From contig CAUYUJ010004780.1 of assembly GCA_963575745.1 (NCBI GenBank), positions 360,812-424,811 on the forward strand: a stretch of 64,000 bases of DNA, written 5' to 3'. This stretch comes from Prorocentrum cordatum. Lineage: Eukaryota > Sar > Dinophyceae > Prorocentrales > Prorocentraceae. The translations under genes and the position numbers were made by a program. Under the pieces are notes generated by a model. It was not told where the DNA came from. It did not search any database and saw only the letters and a program-made list of their open reading frames with translations. Below are positions 43,387 to 53,007 of the stretch, in pieces; position 1 is the first letter of the stretch, and the number at the start of each line of letters is the position of its first letter.

Positions 43387-44661
43387 TCAAGTGAGGAACT
43401 TCTTGAAGCGCTTGACCGAGAGCTGAATGCCCTCGCACATGTGCTCGTGTGTGCTGTAGGCGGCCTGGACCTCATTCTTCAGCTTATCGTACATGTCCGT
43501 GTCCTTGCCGACAGAATCAGCGCCCTCAATTTTCGCAATCAGAACCTCCATCTCCGTCTCGTGCTGGTCCGCATTGTCCACGCACTTCTTGCACTCATCG
43601 GCCCAGTTCTGGAAGCTCTGACGGTCCTTCTGATCCTGATCCCCAGCCTTCGCGAGCAACTGATTCTTCGTGTGCTTCAGGACCTTCAGCTCCTTCTGAT
43701 ACTTGACCAGCATTTGCCTTGGTAGGGATCATAAACAAGCAATGCGCCGACATGCTTTTCAACGCAAACAACGCGCGACAGAACGGATACGAACCAGTTT
43801 CTATCGCCATCCCCTCCAGGAGGGGCGGCGGGGGCGTGGCGGGGGAGAGGGCCCCCCTCTGGGAGGGGTCTGGCAGAGCACCAGAGATGGAAGGGCAGGG
43901 GGCGGCTGCCGAGGACGGCGCGCGATCTCGTCCTTCTTACTCACGATCTCTGGCCAGTGCGGATTCTCGATCTTCACCTCGCCGCCCCCACCCGACCCCG
44001 AAGCGCTGGACGACGGGAGCTCGGCCATCCTGATGCCTGCAGCTTCGAGTTGCTTCAGGTTCTTCAGGTTGGACGCCCCCTTGAAGGTGCGCGAGTCCTT
44101 CGTCACCAGCTGGTCATCGTCCATGTTGCGCTCGACGAAGTACCACTCCTTCCACAGAGGCCTGTCCTTGGCATCTTCCTTGATGGGGAATTCTTCTTTG
44201 GCGCCATGCTCTTCGCTGTTCTCCTCCCACCATTCCTGCACGAAGGCAGTGGCTTCCTGGATGTCCGCAAAGTCTTTGATGGTGAGGTTCTTGAGGGCCA
44301 GTGCCTGCGATACATTCCGGTGCCCTCTCTTGGCAGAGCGCGTGTGCACCTCTTCATTCGTGCATCTCTCTTCGAAGGTGGCCAACCAGTCAAGTGTCTT
44401 GTCCTTGTCACTCGCGAAGGTCTGCAAGAAACGCTTCCGATCGGCTGGGTCCTTCATCCCGTTCCAAAGCGCCTGGGCTGCTCTGGCGGATTCTGCTGTG
44501 CTCGTAAGTTTCCCGCTGCCGTCCTTCTTCTCCGACTGGTACTTGAGCCACGCCCTCATCTTGTCGGCCTCCTGCTTGTCGAGCCCGTGCCCCTTCGGGG
44601 CCGCCTTCGACTTCTTCGCCGCTGGTGCGCCCTGGCCCTCGATCTTCTTCTTCGGTGCCAT
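43387..44661 (-). CDS. Gene D: transposon-encoded charged protein, two exons
   Basis: Translation probably starts at ATG 44661 (MAPKKKIEGQGAPAAKKSKA), giving a Lys-rich, possibly nuclear-targeting N-terminus. A charged helical region follows with RAWLKYQSEKK, WNGMKDPADRKRFLQTFASD and QEWWEENSEEHGAKEE. Exon 1 ends at ATC|GTGAGTAAG near 43948, a strong donor. Exon 2 (about 43716-43387) reads MLVKYQKELKVLKHTKNQLL and ends SVKRFKKFLT, again helical. The intron contains two CCCCTC..GGGG hairpins. I recall similar proteins of unknown role in dinoflagellate repeats. No enzyme motif is seen. Confidence 0.5.
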
Positions 44662-44814
44662 GCTGCACAACGGTGTGAGGAGAGTGCCCAGCAGGAGCAG
44701 AGGAGGGACTACTCCTGGGGCGGGCATGGCTGCCGCGGGACTGACCCCTGAAATTTGGGATACAGCAGCAAAATCGAAATGCCCTGCGGCAGCCGAAACG
44801 CCTGCGAATGGCAA

Positions 44815-45450
44815 GTAGATCGTCGGGGGCCTTCCCCGCGCACTTCAGTGGTGCGTGTGGGTGTGGTGTGGTGCTGTGGGTGTGGCGTGTGTGGTGGTAC
44901 ATTTCAGTATCGTCGAGCCTTCCCCTCAGCCAGGGGTTCGTTTCTCTCCCCTCGAAGGGGCTCGCAACCCACGCGGTCGCCTCCTCCCCCTCGAAGAGAA
45001 GGGGTGCTACCTCATCAGCGGTGAGGCGGGGAGGGGGAGGGGATGTGCCAGGGCCTCCCCCTCAGTAAGGGGTGCGCGCCCCCTCAAAAAGGGGCGCCCC
45101 CCTCTCTGGATTGCTTTGCGCGGCAGGCAAGCACAGGGGCCCGAACGACTCACCCATGATGCAATGCTACTGCTCCCCCCTGCTGCCCCTGCTCACACTG
45201 CCCCCCCTCATTAAAGGGGCTCACCCTCAGTAAAGGACGGTGGTGCCCCTCCGCAAGGGGCCCGTCAAAGATGTTTCAGGGGCCCCCCTCAATCAGGAAC
45301 ACCGCGCCCCCCAACCCCCCTAGGGGGCCCGTCAGATACGGCCCAGCCCCGCCCCCTCCCCCCCCACCCTCAGCCAGGGGCGTTTCGCCCCTCAGCGGGA
45401 CTCGTCTGGCCCCCATGCAGCGAGGGGGGGTGCACTGCAAGCGACCTTGA
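44815..45450. other. Intergenic region of the transposon with many CCCCTC..AGGGG hairpins
   Basis: Between genes C and D lie about nine hairpin motifs, for example CCCCTCAGCCAGGGG (44924), CCCCTCGAAGGGG (44950), CCCCTCAGTAAGGGG (45058), CCCCTCAAAAAGGGG (45080) and CCCCTCATTAAAGGGG (45207). No coding frame is supported. Confidence 0.6.
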
Positions 45451-45451
45451 G

Positions 45452-45612
45452 AGAGATTCTCTTAAGAGAATTCTCTTAAGAGAATTCTCTTAAGAGAATT
45501 CTCTTAAGAGAATTGTTGGTTTTGCCTGAGACATCCACACAATTCTCTTAAGAGAATTCTCTTAAGAGAATTCTCTTTCTCTTAAGAGAATTCTCCAAAG
45601 AGAATTTCCCCT
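45452..45612. repeat. Palindromic tandem array (TTCTCTTAAGAGAA)n in two blocks
   Basis: A 14-bp perfect palindrome, TTCTCTTAAGAGAA, is repeated head to tail about four times (45457-45515). After a 27-bp spacer a second block with about four slightly decayed copies follows (45540-45608). Each unit contains CTTAAG, and the unit joints create GAATTC. The block can form single hairpins or a cruciform. Confidence 0.9.
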
Positions 45613-45942
45613 TAAGATAATCGGTTTCGTGATCGCCCGCCCCCTCTGCCAGGGGCAGCCGCGCGCGCCCCTGCAATGAAGGGGCCGCAGTCAAGCAGAG
45701 CCCCCTTAACCCGTACCGCCTCTATTCTGGCGCGAGAGGCCGCGCAAATGTATATGGATGTCGGCGCCGTCGCCGACGCGGTCGCCCCGCGGCTCAGGGC
45801 GCGCCGCCCTGGGGCGGATGGGGGTGCAGGAGGAAGATTGACAAGGGGGGAAGGGCAGAAGCAGGAGGGAGATGGACAAGGAGGAGGGCGGGCGACAAGC
45901 AGGAGCAGGAGGAAGAGTGACCAGGAGGATGGAGAAGCGGTC

Positions 45943-47770
45943 CTAACCCCTCTTAGGGTTCGCCTTCGGGCGCTTGCCGTTGCCCTTGTCCTTCTCCGTG
46001 TCCTTGTCCTTGTCTTTGTCGCCCCTCGCTGCTTTCGAGGGTCTGCCTCCCGCCTGGTCCGCGCGGGGCCTTATTTTTGCCTTGGGGTCCTTCTTTTTGT
46101 TGTCTGCGTTCTGCGTGGCTTCGTCTGCTTTCTCTCCCGCGTCCGCCCTCGCTGCGTCCGCCGTTGCTGCCCCCGTCTCTGGCTGCTCTGGTGTTGCCGC
46201 TTCTGGCGCTGCCGTCTCTGCCGCCTGCCGCTCCTCTGCCTCTCGTTTCTGTTTCTGCTCCACTTCCTCCTTGGCCCGCGCTGCGTCCTCCGCATCCTTG
46301 GCAGCCTTGGCAGCCGCTTCCGCCCTCCGTGCGGCCGCTTCGGCAGCCAGCAGCCTCGTCCTCGCCTGCGCTTCGGCGGCCTCTGCTGCCCTCTGCAGCT
46401 CCAGGCGGACCTCTGCCTCCCGCCTCAGCGCGGCGTCCCTCTGCTGTTGTTGCGCCCGCCTCAGGCGGATGATCTCCTGCTCTGCCCTGCGCTCCTGCTC
46501 CTGCCGAAGGCGCTCTTTCTGCCTTTCGACGCGCCTCTGTGCCGCCTCCGTGCGATTCAACGCCCGCAAGAGCTTCCGATGCTGCCTTGCGTGCTCTTCC
46601 TCTAGCCTCATCAGCTCATCAGGCTCCTCTGACTCCTCTTCCTCCTCCATGCCCTCTTCCCACTCGCCCTCATCCTCCTCTTCTTCCTCCCCCTCTCGGG
46701 CTCCGTCGTCGGAGGCGTCGACCTGCATTGCTTCGGCAGGTGCTGCCGCTGCTGCTGCTGCTGCGGGCGGGTCTGCTGCCGCGGGTGGCGGTGCTCCTGC
46801 GAGCGGTGCTGCTGCGGGGGGTCCAGCCGCTGCTGCTTCTAACAGTGCTGCGGGTGGCGGGCCTATCGGTGGCGTTGCCCCCCCCTGCGGGGGCGGCGGC
46901 TGCGCTGCTGTTTCGCTCTGCTGCTCCTGTCGGGGAACGAAGTAAGCTCACCCCCATGAGAGGGGCCTCTCCTTGCGTTTATTCGGTCCCCCCTCGTTTA
47001 TCCCCTCAAACATGGGCCCTCCCTTCTTGGCAGCGCGGGGCAGAGGGGGGGGGGGTGCGGTCCTGCAGCAGGCCGACCAAGACCGCCTCCCTGGTATCGC
47101 ACCTCCGCTGCCAGTGCCTGGCAGGCGCAGAAAACTGACCAGGATAAACATTGAGAAAATCAAAACATCAAACCGACATAACTTCACTCCTCAATATTTG
47201 AGGGTTCCCCCCTCCCCACCACTTGCACCCTCGCGTTGCCTGGCCCTGGCGACCTCGCTCTTGCCGCCCCTCCACCTCCTCCCGTTGCGGTCGCGGTCGC
47301 CGTGCCCGTGGAACCACTGGGTCGCGTGGTGTTCCTGGCACGTCTTGCCAACGCACACCGAGAAGAAGGTGTGTTTGCCGCACTGCCAACACTTCTTGCA
47401 GCTCATCTTGCGAAGCCACAAGCGGTGGGACGAGCGGGTGTACCGCTTTCTGGGGTCCTGGAAGTCCAGCATGAACTCCTCCTCCGCCTCGCTGTCGTCG
47501 TCGTCGACCTCAAAGACAGGCGCGTGCCCGTCCTGCAGGGTGTCTCTGTAAATCAATCCCTTTAGGAAGGGTCACGGGTCTCTGTGAATGAATCCCCTCA
47601 GGAAGGGGAGGTTCTATCGATAAATCCCCTCTGGCAAGGGTCTCTGTAAACGAATCCCCTCAGGAAGGGGCGCCTTAACCACTTGCACCCCCAGCTCCTC
47701 GCGAGGCCGCTTGCCGCCGCCACCGCCTCCTGGAGGCAGCCCGCCGCCGCAGCCGCCCGACATCATCATG
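45943..47770 (-). CDS. Gene B/C: zinc-binding, Ala/Pro-rich and coiled-coil protein, several exons
   Basis: A first exon may start at ATG 47770 (MMMSGGCGGGLPPGGGGGGK). After the repeat-filled intron (47560-47690), exon 2 reads an acidic stretch (VFEVDDDDSEAEEEFMLDFQ) and MSCKKCWQCGKHTFFSVC with further Cys/His (GKTCQEHH), a likely zinc-binding cluster. A later exon (from about 46930, after CCCCGACAG) has poly-Ala/Pro, then EEEEEDEGEWEEGMEEEEES and a long Arg/Glu/Ala coiled-coil (RVERQKERLRQEQERRAEQE). It ends in a basic tail (GDKDKDKDTEKDKGNGKRPK) with stop TAG at 45943. Whether B and C are one gene is inferred from strand, spacing and splice-like borders. Confidence 0.45.
47560..47690 (-). 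repeat. Tandem hairpin-plus-acceptor repeats in gene B intron
   Basis: Four units on the minus strand each consist of CCCCTTCCTGAGGGG (or a variant), GATT(C/T) and TT(T/C)ACAGAGACCC. The last unit, GATTGATTTACAG|AGACACC, is the presumed true splice acceptor. The other units therefore look like extra copies of the intron's 3' end. Confidence 0.6.
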
Positions 47771-47944
47771 CCGGAAGCCTGGGGTCCAGAACGGTTGCGG
47801 CCGAAAGTTTATAGTCAGACTCAAAAGGCTAAAATCTGGGGGCCTCGTGGGAGGCCCTTCGGGGGGGGTGAATGCAATGGGATGTCATAGGAATTCGTCC
47901 AATGTTAGACCCCCCTTTTTTGCTAAAAAAGGTGGGTCTAAAAC

Positions 47945-48165
47945 TCGGCTGCTGGGTTGATTTTTCATCGCCCAGATGGCCAAACAAGTGGTCGTCACTC
48001 TTACTTTTCTCCTCATCCTGCCCCAACTCCCCCCTTGCATTCTGCTTCCGCGCGGCCTGGAGCGCCGAGAGGCACGTGATGAGCGCCCGCATGGCCGCGA
48101 GCTCGGGGCGGGGGGCTGGCCCCCAAGCGCGCCGGGTGTCAGCTCTGTCGAACGGTTGCGGACTA
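47945..48165 (-). CDS. Possible extra exon between genes A and B
   Basis: The frame reads PRPELAAMRALITCLSALQA and ARKQNARGELGQDEEKSKSD, then HLFGHLGDEKSTQQP. Its composition is that of normal helical protein. It is flanked by hairpin motifs (48256, 48272). The join to neighbouring exons is not determined. Confidence 0.3.
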
Positions 48166-48255
48166 AGAACATGGAAGCAGATGGGAGAGGGATGGAACGA
48201 GGAGGAAACGCAATGCCATACACATAATGAGTAAGCAGACTGCCGCACCTTTGAT

Positions 48256-48524
48256 CCCCTCCCAGAGGGGTCCCCTCTCGGAGGGGGCCGTTGCCCTGTC
48301 TTATCGCGAGTGCGCTGAAGCCCCTCTTAAGGGGTTCCCCTCTTAAGGGGTTCCATCACTCGCCAATCCATCACGCGGTCCCCTCACGGAGGGGCGCCCC
48401 TGCGATGGGGGGGTGTCGTCTAGCACTGGAGGGGGCGCTCTGCCAACGGGCATGGCGATGGCAATGGCGATGAAGACGGTAAGGATGATGATGAGGATGG
48501 ATGCGATGATGAGGATGGATGCGA
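48256..48524. other. Intergenic hairpins and GATGAT repeat
   Basis: Five CCCCTC..AGGGG hairpins occur, including two in tandem (CCCCTCTTAAGGGGTT at 48321 and 48337). They are followed by a GATGATGAGGATGGAT repeat at 48480-48525. Confidence 0.6.
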
Positions 48525-49930
48525 TTAGTCGCCCAAGCGCTGTGCCACTAAGCGCTCAGCCCCCGCCTTAGCAGCTTCCTTGGTGTCGGCCACGGTGCCG
48601 TCGACCAAGGCCTTCTTCAGCTCTGCGCCGATCTCCCTGAGCGTGGCCTCGTCCAAGATGTCCCTGTACTTCTTCCCGCCGAAACTCACAAACTGGTTCT
48701 TCTCACCGTGCGTCCACTTCAACCCGATAGCGTGGCCCCTCTTGTAGTACATCACGCTGTACCCGCGGTCGGCGTGGCCAGCGGGGGGCCCAGCGCCGAC
48801 CGAGGGCTCATCTGCAGCATCCACGGGCTCATCGGGTTCCAGCTGCTCTTCCTCCTCCCCCTCATCGTCCTGGTCCGTCTCCGTGTTCGCGGCGGCTGCA
48901 CTGGGCTTTCTCATTGCAGGCTTCTTTGCCACTACATGTCCTGCTGGCTTCCCTTTTTTGCACGCTTTCGCCTTCGCCTGCGCGGCTGCCGCTCTTGCTG
49001 CCAGGAGGGCGTTGGGCTGCTCCGTCTTCTCCGTCCTGCCGTCGGGAAACACGGCATCCAAGAAACCATCGCCTCCTTTCGTCAGTGTTCCCCGCTCCTC
49101 CCTGTCTGCGAACTTCATCACCATGCACATCGGCTCGGAGTTGAAATCGAAATACGTGGCCAGGGGATCCTGGGGCGGGTCTCTCACTTGCCCCTCCCGA
49201 GCTCCCCTCCCGAAGGGGTTCGGTTACGCCGTGAAAAATCAAAACTGCCCCCCTCCCCCTCCCACCCTGCCCGCCCCCTCCGATCCTCCTTCGGGGCCGC
49301 GGCGGGCGGGTCAGCGAGCTCGACGTCCTCCTGCGACGAGAACACCATCATCGGGCTCCACGCGGCAACCTTATGTTTCTTCCCTGCCGGCTTCGGAGGC
49401 GGGCTGATGCCGAAGGCGTTCTTGATGACATTGCGCCTGCTGCCCCCATCTGCGCTGAACGACGCGGCGGCCGTGGAAGATTTTGGAGGGTTCATCTCTA
49501 TGTCGGAGCTGCTGTCGGCGCGTGTTTTGCTCTCTCCTGTGCTTGGGCTTGCCCTGCCAGGCTGCAGCCCCATTGCCACCCCAAGCATTTTTGCGTGCGC
49601 CTCCAGCTTCCCCCCCGTCTTGGCGATGTAGAACTTGTTGCAAACATGGCTGAAAGCGTTGGCCACCTCCTGGCAGAAACGCCTACACTCTTCCTGGTGC
49701 ATGTTCGGCTTCTGCTTCAACACGACATCCTGGAGGTTCTTCCATTTGACGCGTGTGGTGAGCTGCGCAAGCGGCAAGAGAAACGGCATGTTGTTCTTCA
49801 TGAAGTCATCTATGCCCCCTTGCAGTTGGCATTTTTCGATGAGATCAATGTGCTGTTTCACGAGCGGCTTCAACTGTTCCTCAGTCACAGAAGAAGCCCG
49901 TATCTTCACCTCCGTCTTGCCCTTGACCAT
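48525..49930 (-). CDS. Gene A: transposon-encoded protein with C-terminal YSVMYYKRGHA-type domain, two exons
   Basis: The likely start is ATG 49930 (MVKGKTEVKIRASSVTEEQL). Exon 1 is helical (KQHIDLIEKCQLQGGIDDFM, CRRFCQEVANAFSHVCNKFY) and runs to about 49300. A short GC-rich intron with two hairpins ends near 49165. Exon 2 has LATYFDFNSEPMCMVMKFAD, a Lys/Ala-rich linker and an acidic region. Its C-terminal unit is YSVMYYKRGHAIGLKWTHGE, NQFVSFGGKKYRDILDEATL and AERLVAQRLGD, with stop TAA at 48525. I recall this C-terminal unit as recurrent in dinoflagellate repeat-encoded proteins. Its function is unknown; a DNA-binding accessory role is only a guess. Confidence 0.5.
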
Positions 49931-50168
49931 TGCCCACCCCCCGCGCAGTGCGCGCAAGCAAGAGTAGCGCTATGTGCCCTCGAGCCTTCGCAGCTGCGGG
50001 ATGTTGTAACATGCGCGCAATGTGATGCAGCCGATACCCCTCACTCAGGGGACGCATTGCCCCCTCGCTCAGGGGATCCTTAACAATGCGCGAGCGAAGA
50101 AAAGTACGACCTGGCCAAAAATCATGGGTTGGACTATAGTGCGACCCAAGGAAAGTGCCAGGTCGATC
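49931..50168. other. Right subterminal region of the transposon
   Basis: It contains two hairpins (CCCCTCACTCAGGGG at 50038 and CCCCTCGCTCAGGGG at 50061) and the subterminal GGTCG(T)ACTTTTCTTCG and ACTATAGT motifs. A promoter for gene A would be expected here, but none is recognisable. Confidence 0.5.
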
Positions 50169-50212
50169 TATAGTTCGACCCCGCACTATAGATCGGCCTT
50201 GGAGTCTCAAGG
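50169..50212 (-). repeat. Right terminal inverted repeat of the 9.4-kb transposon
   Basis: On the minus strand it reads CCTTGAGACTCCAAGGCCGA and TCTATAGTGCGGGGTCGAAC TATA. The inner flank (50094-50168) contains the subterminal motifs GGTCGTACTTTTCTTCG and GTCGCACTATAGTCC, in the same polarity as those of the left end. Confidence 0.85.
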
Positions 50213-52490
50213 GGGGTCCGCTATCTTTCTCATGAATCGATGGGGGCGTCGTTCTCTCGGATCCCGCTTGAGCAGACACTGGCCCGGCATCGGGCCCCCT
50301 GGCTTCGGGCCCGGACACTCTGGGACGGGACAAGGGAGGAGAGGAAAGCGGAGGAGAAGGAGGACCCAGGACCGAAAGAGGAGAAACAGGAAGGGGAGCC
50401 TCGGGCTCAGGGTCCGCCACGGGCCTTCCAGGCACCTGCGGGGCCGAGTCGGGCTCCACGCGAGTCGCTTCGTCCCAGGCCTCGTCCGGGGGAGGCCCTT
50501 CGCGCTGCACATCAACGGCCGTGGCCCTCCTGGTACGGGTTTGGGTCAACAGCTCCTGCCACTGCGGACTCTGGGCGCGTTGGATACCGCACTCTTCCTC
50601 GGGGGAGGCATGGCGGATTTGTTCGATCGAGCATTTCCATAGGCGGGCGCGCACGGCAACCCACACGGCGCCGCCTTCACGCAGCACCGCGACACCGGGT
50701 CCGCACCATCCGTCGCGACGTCGGCCCAAGCTATCGGGACGAGACGACATGCGGCTCATGCGCCGCCACACGAGTACCCACTGCCCCGGAGTGAGCCCCT
50801 TCAACGTGGGTGTCCTGGCCTTCGAAGCCCGGCTGATTTTCTCGCGAGAGGTGGCCTCGATCGCCAGTCTTCTGGCGGCAGCTCTAACGTTCTGAGCCCT
50901 GGCAAACTCGGCGCCTGCTGAGTCGAGCTCTGACGGAGGAAGAGTCATGCCCTGCCAGCCTGGCGCAGCCTTAGCATCGCCAGACAAAAGATCATGGGGG
51001 AGGCGTGGGTTTCCTCCGAACACGAGTTGGAGAGGCGAGAATCCGCCCCTGTGCCAAAACCTGTTTTTATGAACAATAAGCTCATGTATGAGATCGTCCA
51101 GCTCCTCGAGACTGCCGGGCACGGCTGATCCTGCCTCGATTTCGGACCGAACCCGCTCCTTGATCCAACCCCCGTGGCGCTCCACACGTCCGTTTTGCCA
51201 CGGGGAGTCGGCGTCGCACATGTGATGCAACGCCCCCCATTGTTCGAGACCACGGGCAAAACGCTCATGAAACTCCGAGCCCCCGTCACTCAAGAGAAAG
51301 TGGGGAGCCCCGAAAGGCCTAATCCAGGAGGAGACGAACGCGCTCCACACCGTGGCGGCCCGAGCATTAGCTAGCCGCACGCGCGCTTGCAAATTCGAGC
51401 CGTGATCGACCGCATTGAAGAATGGGTGCGTGGCCCCCAGGAACTCAATATAGAAGAGATCCACACCCACAATGTGGTTAAATCGAAACGTGCGTGGGAG
51501 GGCGACCTTGCGATGGGCACCCGTGCGTCGACGCTCAGCGCACTCTGAGCACCTGAATTTGTCACGAGCCCATCGGACCAGGTGCCTCTTGACCCCCCCC
51601 GCTCGCAGCACTCGACAGAATTTCCTAGACTCGGGATGCCCCAGATTCGCGTGAAATTTGTACAGCAACCTTTTTTCTTCCCCAGAACCCTCCACATCTG
51701 GTTGCTCTGGCCCCCTCGTGGGCCCGGCTCCTCGAGTCTCTGGTTCGTCGCCGCTGTCCTCAGACAGTCGGTCTTCCTCTTCCGCTTCAGCTTCCGCCTC
51801 CGGGACCCCTCCTTCCGCCGCCTCCTCCGGGAACGCAGACTCCACGAGCTCGGCCCACGCGGCCTTCTCACCTTGATCCGCCCCGCTCCATTGTTCTGTC
51901 ACCGCGCGAGCAACCAGCTTCACGAACTTGGAGGGGTACCGGGCTGCTTTGGATGTCTGATGGCTACCCTCAAGGATGGCGCGTCTGTGCCCTCCGGCGC
52001 GCAGGTGACCGCTCAGGGCCCGGATCAGACCTGGGTGATTGGTCAGGATGCCAGTGGGTTTCTTATTAACCCCGCGGGAGTCGACCTGCATCCCGAAGCA
52101 GCACATGTCGACCATTAGTCGGTGGACCCCTGGAAGGGCCGAAACTAGGCTGACTACTTCTGAGGCCCATGAGCTTGCATGCTGAGGATGTTCGAAGGCG
52201 AAGTATCGGCCTAAGCTTTGCTGATGCTGGGCGATCTCCATACAGAGCGCTAGATCCCTGAGACCGGCCATGACCTCGCGGTGCCATGGCCCAGGATTCC
52301 GGCGATCGCGGCTTAAGCGATTAATAGCAGAGAACACCTTACATTCCGGGCTGAGCCATATCACTTCGGGCTTCTCGCGAGATATCTGCTCTCGCAGTCC
52401 CTGGACATCTTCCGGCCTAGACGAGTCCCAACCGAGAACCCGATCGAGGCTAGGTCGAGGTCCCAGAGACCCTCCGGACTTCGGGGGCAA
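50213..52490 (-). pseudogene. Copia-B methyltransferase-like domain fused to integrase
   Basis: From 52490 the frame is open into the transposon end. Residues 40-160 form a C5-methyltransferase-like domain: SPECKVFS with Cys50 (compare the PPCxxFS catalytic motif), FAFEHP with Glu100 (compare ENV), and VDMCCFGMQV and NKKPTGILTNH. Motif I (FLEVFSPPRIAPEVRR) lies just upstream in another register (about 52545-52490), so the domain is frameshifted. Integrase follows: His280, His285, Cys314 and Cys317 zinc site; Asp344 (GVDLFY), Asp402 (SDGGSEF) and Glu437 (NGRVERHGG). A C-terminal 'GQWVLVWRR' domain follows. The polyprotein is cut by the transposon after SGPPL. Confidence 0.7.
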
Positions 52491-52527
52491 TCCTTGGTGG
52501 CGAGAAGACCTCGAGGAAGGTGGTCTT

Positions 52528-52651
52528 AGCCTTGCAACTGAAGCCCACGCGGGGTTCTCTCGAGTCCTCGGAAGGTCCTCTTTGGGCCCCAGCCTTGCAA
52601 CTGAAGCCCGCGCGGGGTTCTCGAGTCCTCGGAAGGTCCTCTTTGAGCCCC
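52528..52651. repeat. Tandem duplication of about 62 bp upstream of the methyltransferase-like domain
   Basis: Copies 52528-52590 and 52591-52651 both read AGCCTTGCAACTGAAGCCC, GCGGGGTTCT, CGAGTCCTCGGAAGGTCCTC and TTTG(G/A)GCCCC. The unit length is not the same in the two copies (63 and 61 bp), so it shifts the frame here. Confidence 0.85.
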
Positions 52652-53007
52652 AAAGCTCGTGACTGCGCCTTGATCGAGAGCTCTTCTGACTCGCTTAGTG
52701 CACGAAACCTCGTGATCGTCGTTCCACAAATCTCCGCCAAGCCACAGGGCCTCGCGCTCAAACAAACTCGCGGGCACTGGGTAGGAGGAAAGGGGAGAGG
52801 CACGGACAAGAAAACAATGAAGGGGCGAGAGAGCGACAGAGGGAGGGAAACACGAGTGCTCGCACTTGCACTCTGCGCCTTCCTTCTCTGTTTCTTGGAA
52901 TGAAAAACGGTGCCGAGAGAAATCTGCCGAGAGCTTCGGCGCAGAAGCCTTGGGAGGCTGCAGGCGTGGCCTCTGCAGGCTAATCATGAAAACCTGGGCT
53001 GAGTCCC

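Larger units (their letters stand above)
40843..50212. mobile_element. Putative DNA transposon with 44-bp terminal inverted repeats (9370 bp)
   Basis: The ends 40843-40886 and 50169-50212 are inverted copies matching at 42 of 44 positions. The interior carries a one-direction set of genes on the minus strand (A 49.93-48.53, B/C 47.77-45.94, D 44.66-43.39, E 42.99-41.07 kb) with introns, and E has transposase-like features. Subterminal copies of GGTCGATCTATAGT and GGTC(A/G)TACTTTTCT occur near both ends, as expected for transposase binding sites. It interrupts the Copia-B polyprotein without frame change. A clear target duplication was not identified, because the palindromic CCTTGxxxxxxCAAGG end makes the boundary ambiguous. 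Confidence 0.75.

Noticed and set aside
45452-45612. CRISPR-like array at the TTCTCTTAAGAGAA repeats
   Set aside because: Units are contiguous palindromes without unique spacers, and the window is eukaryotic.
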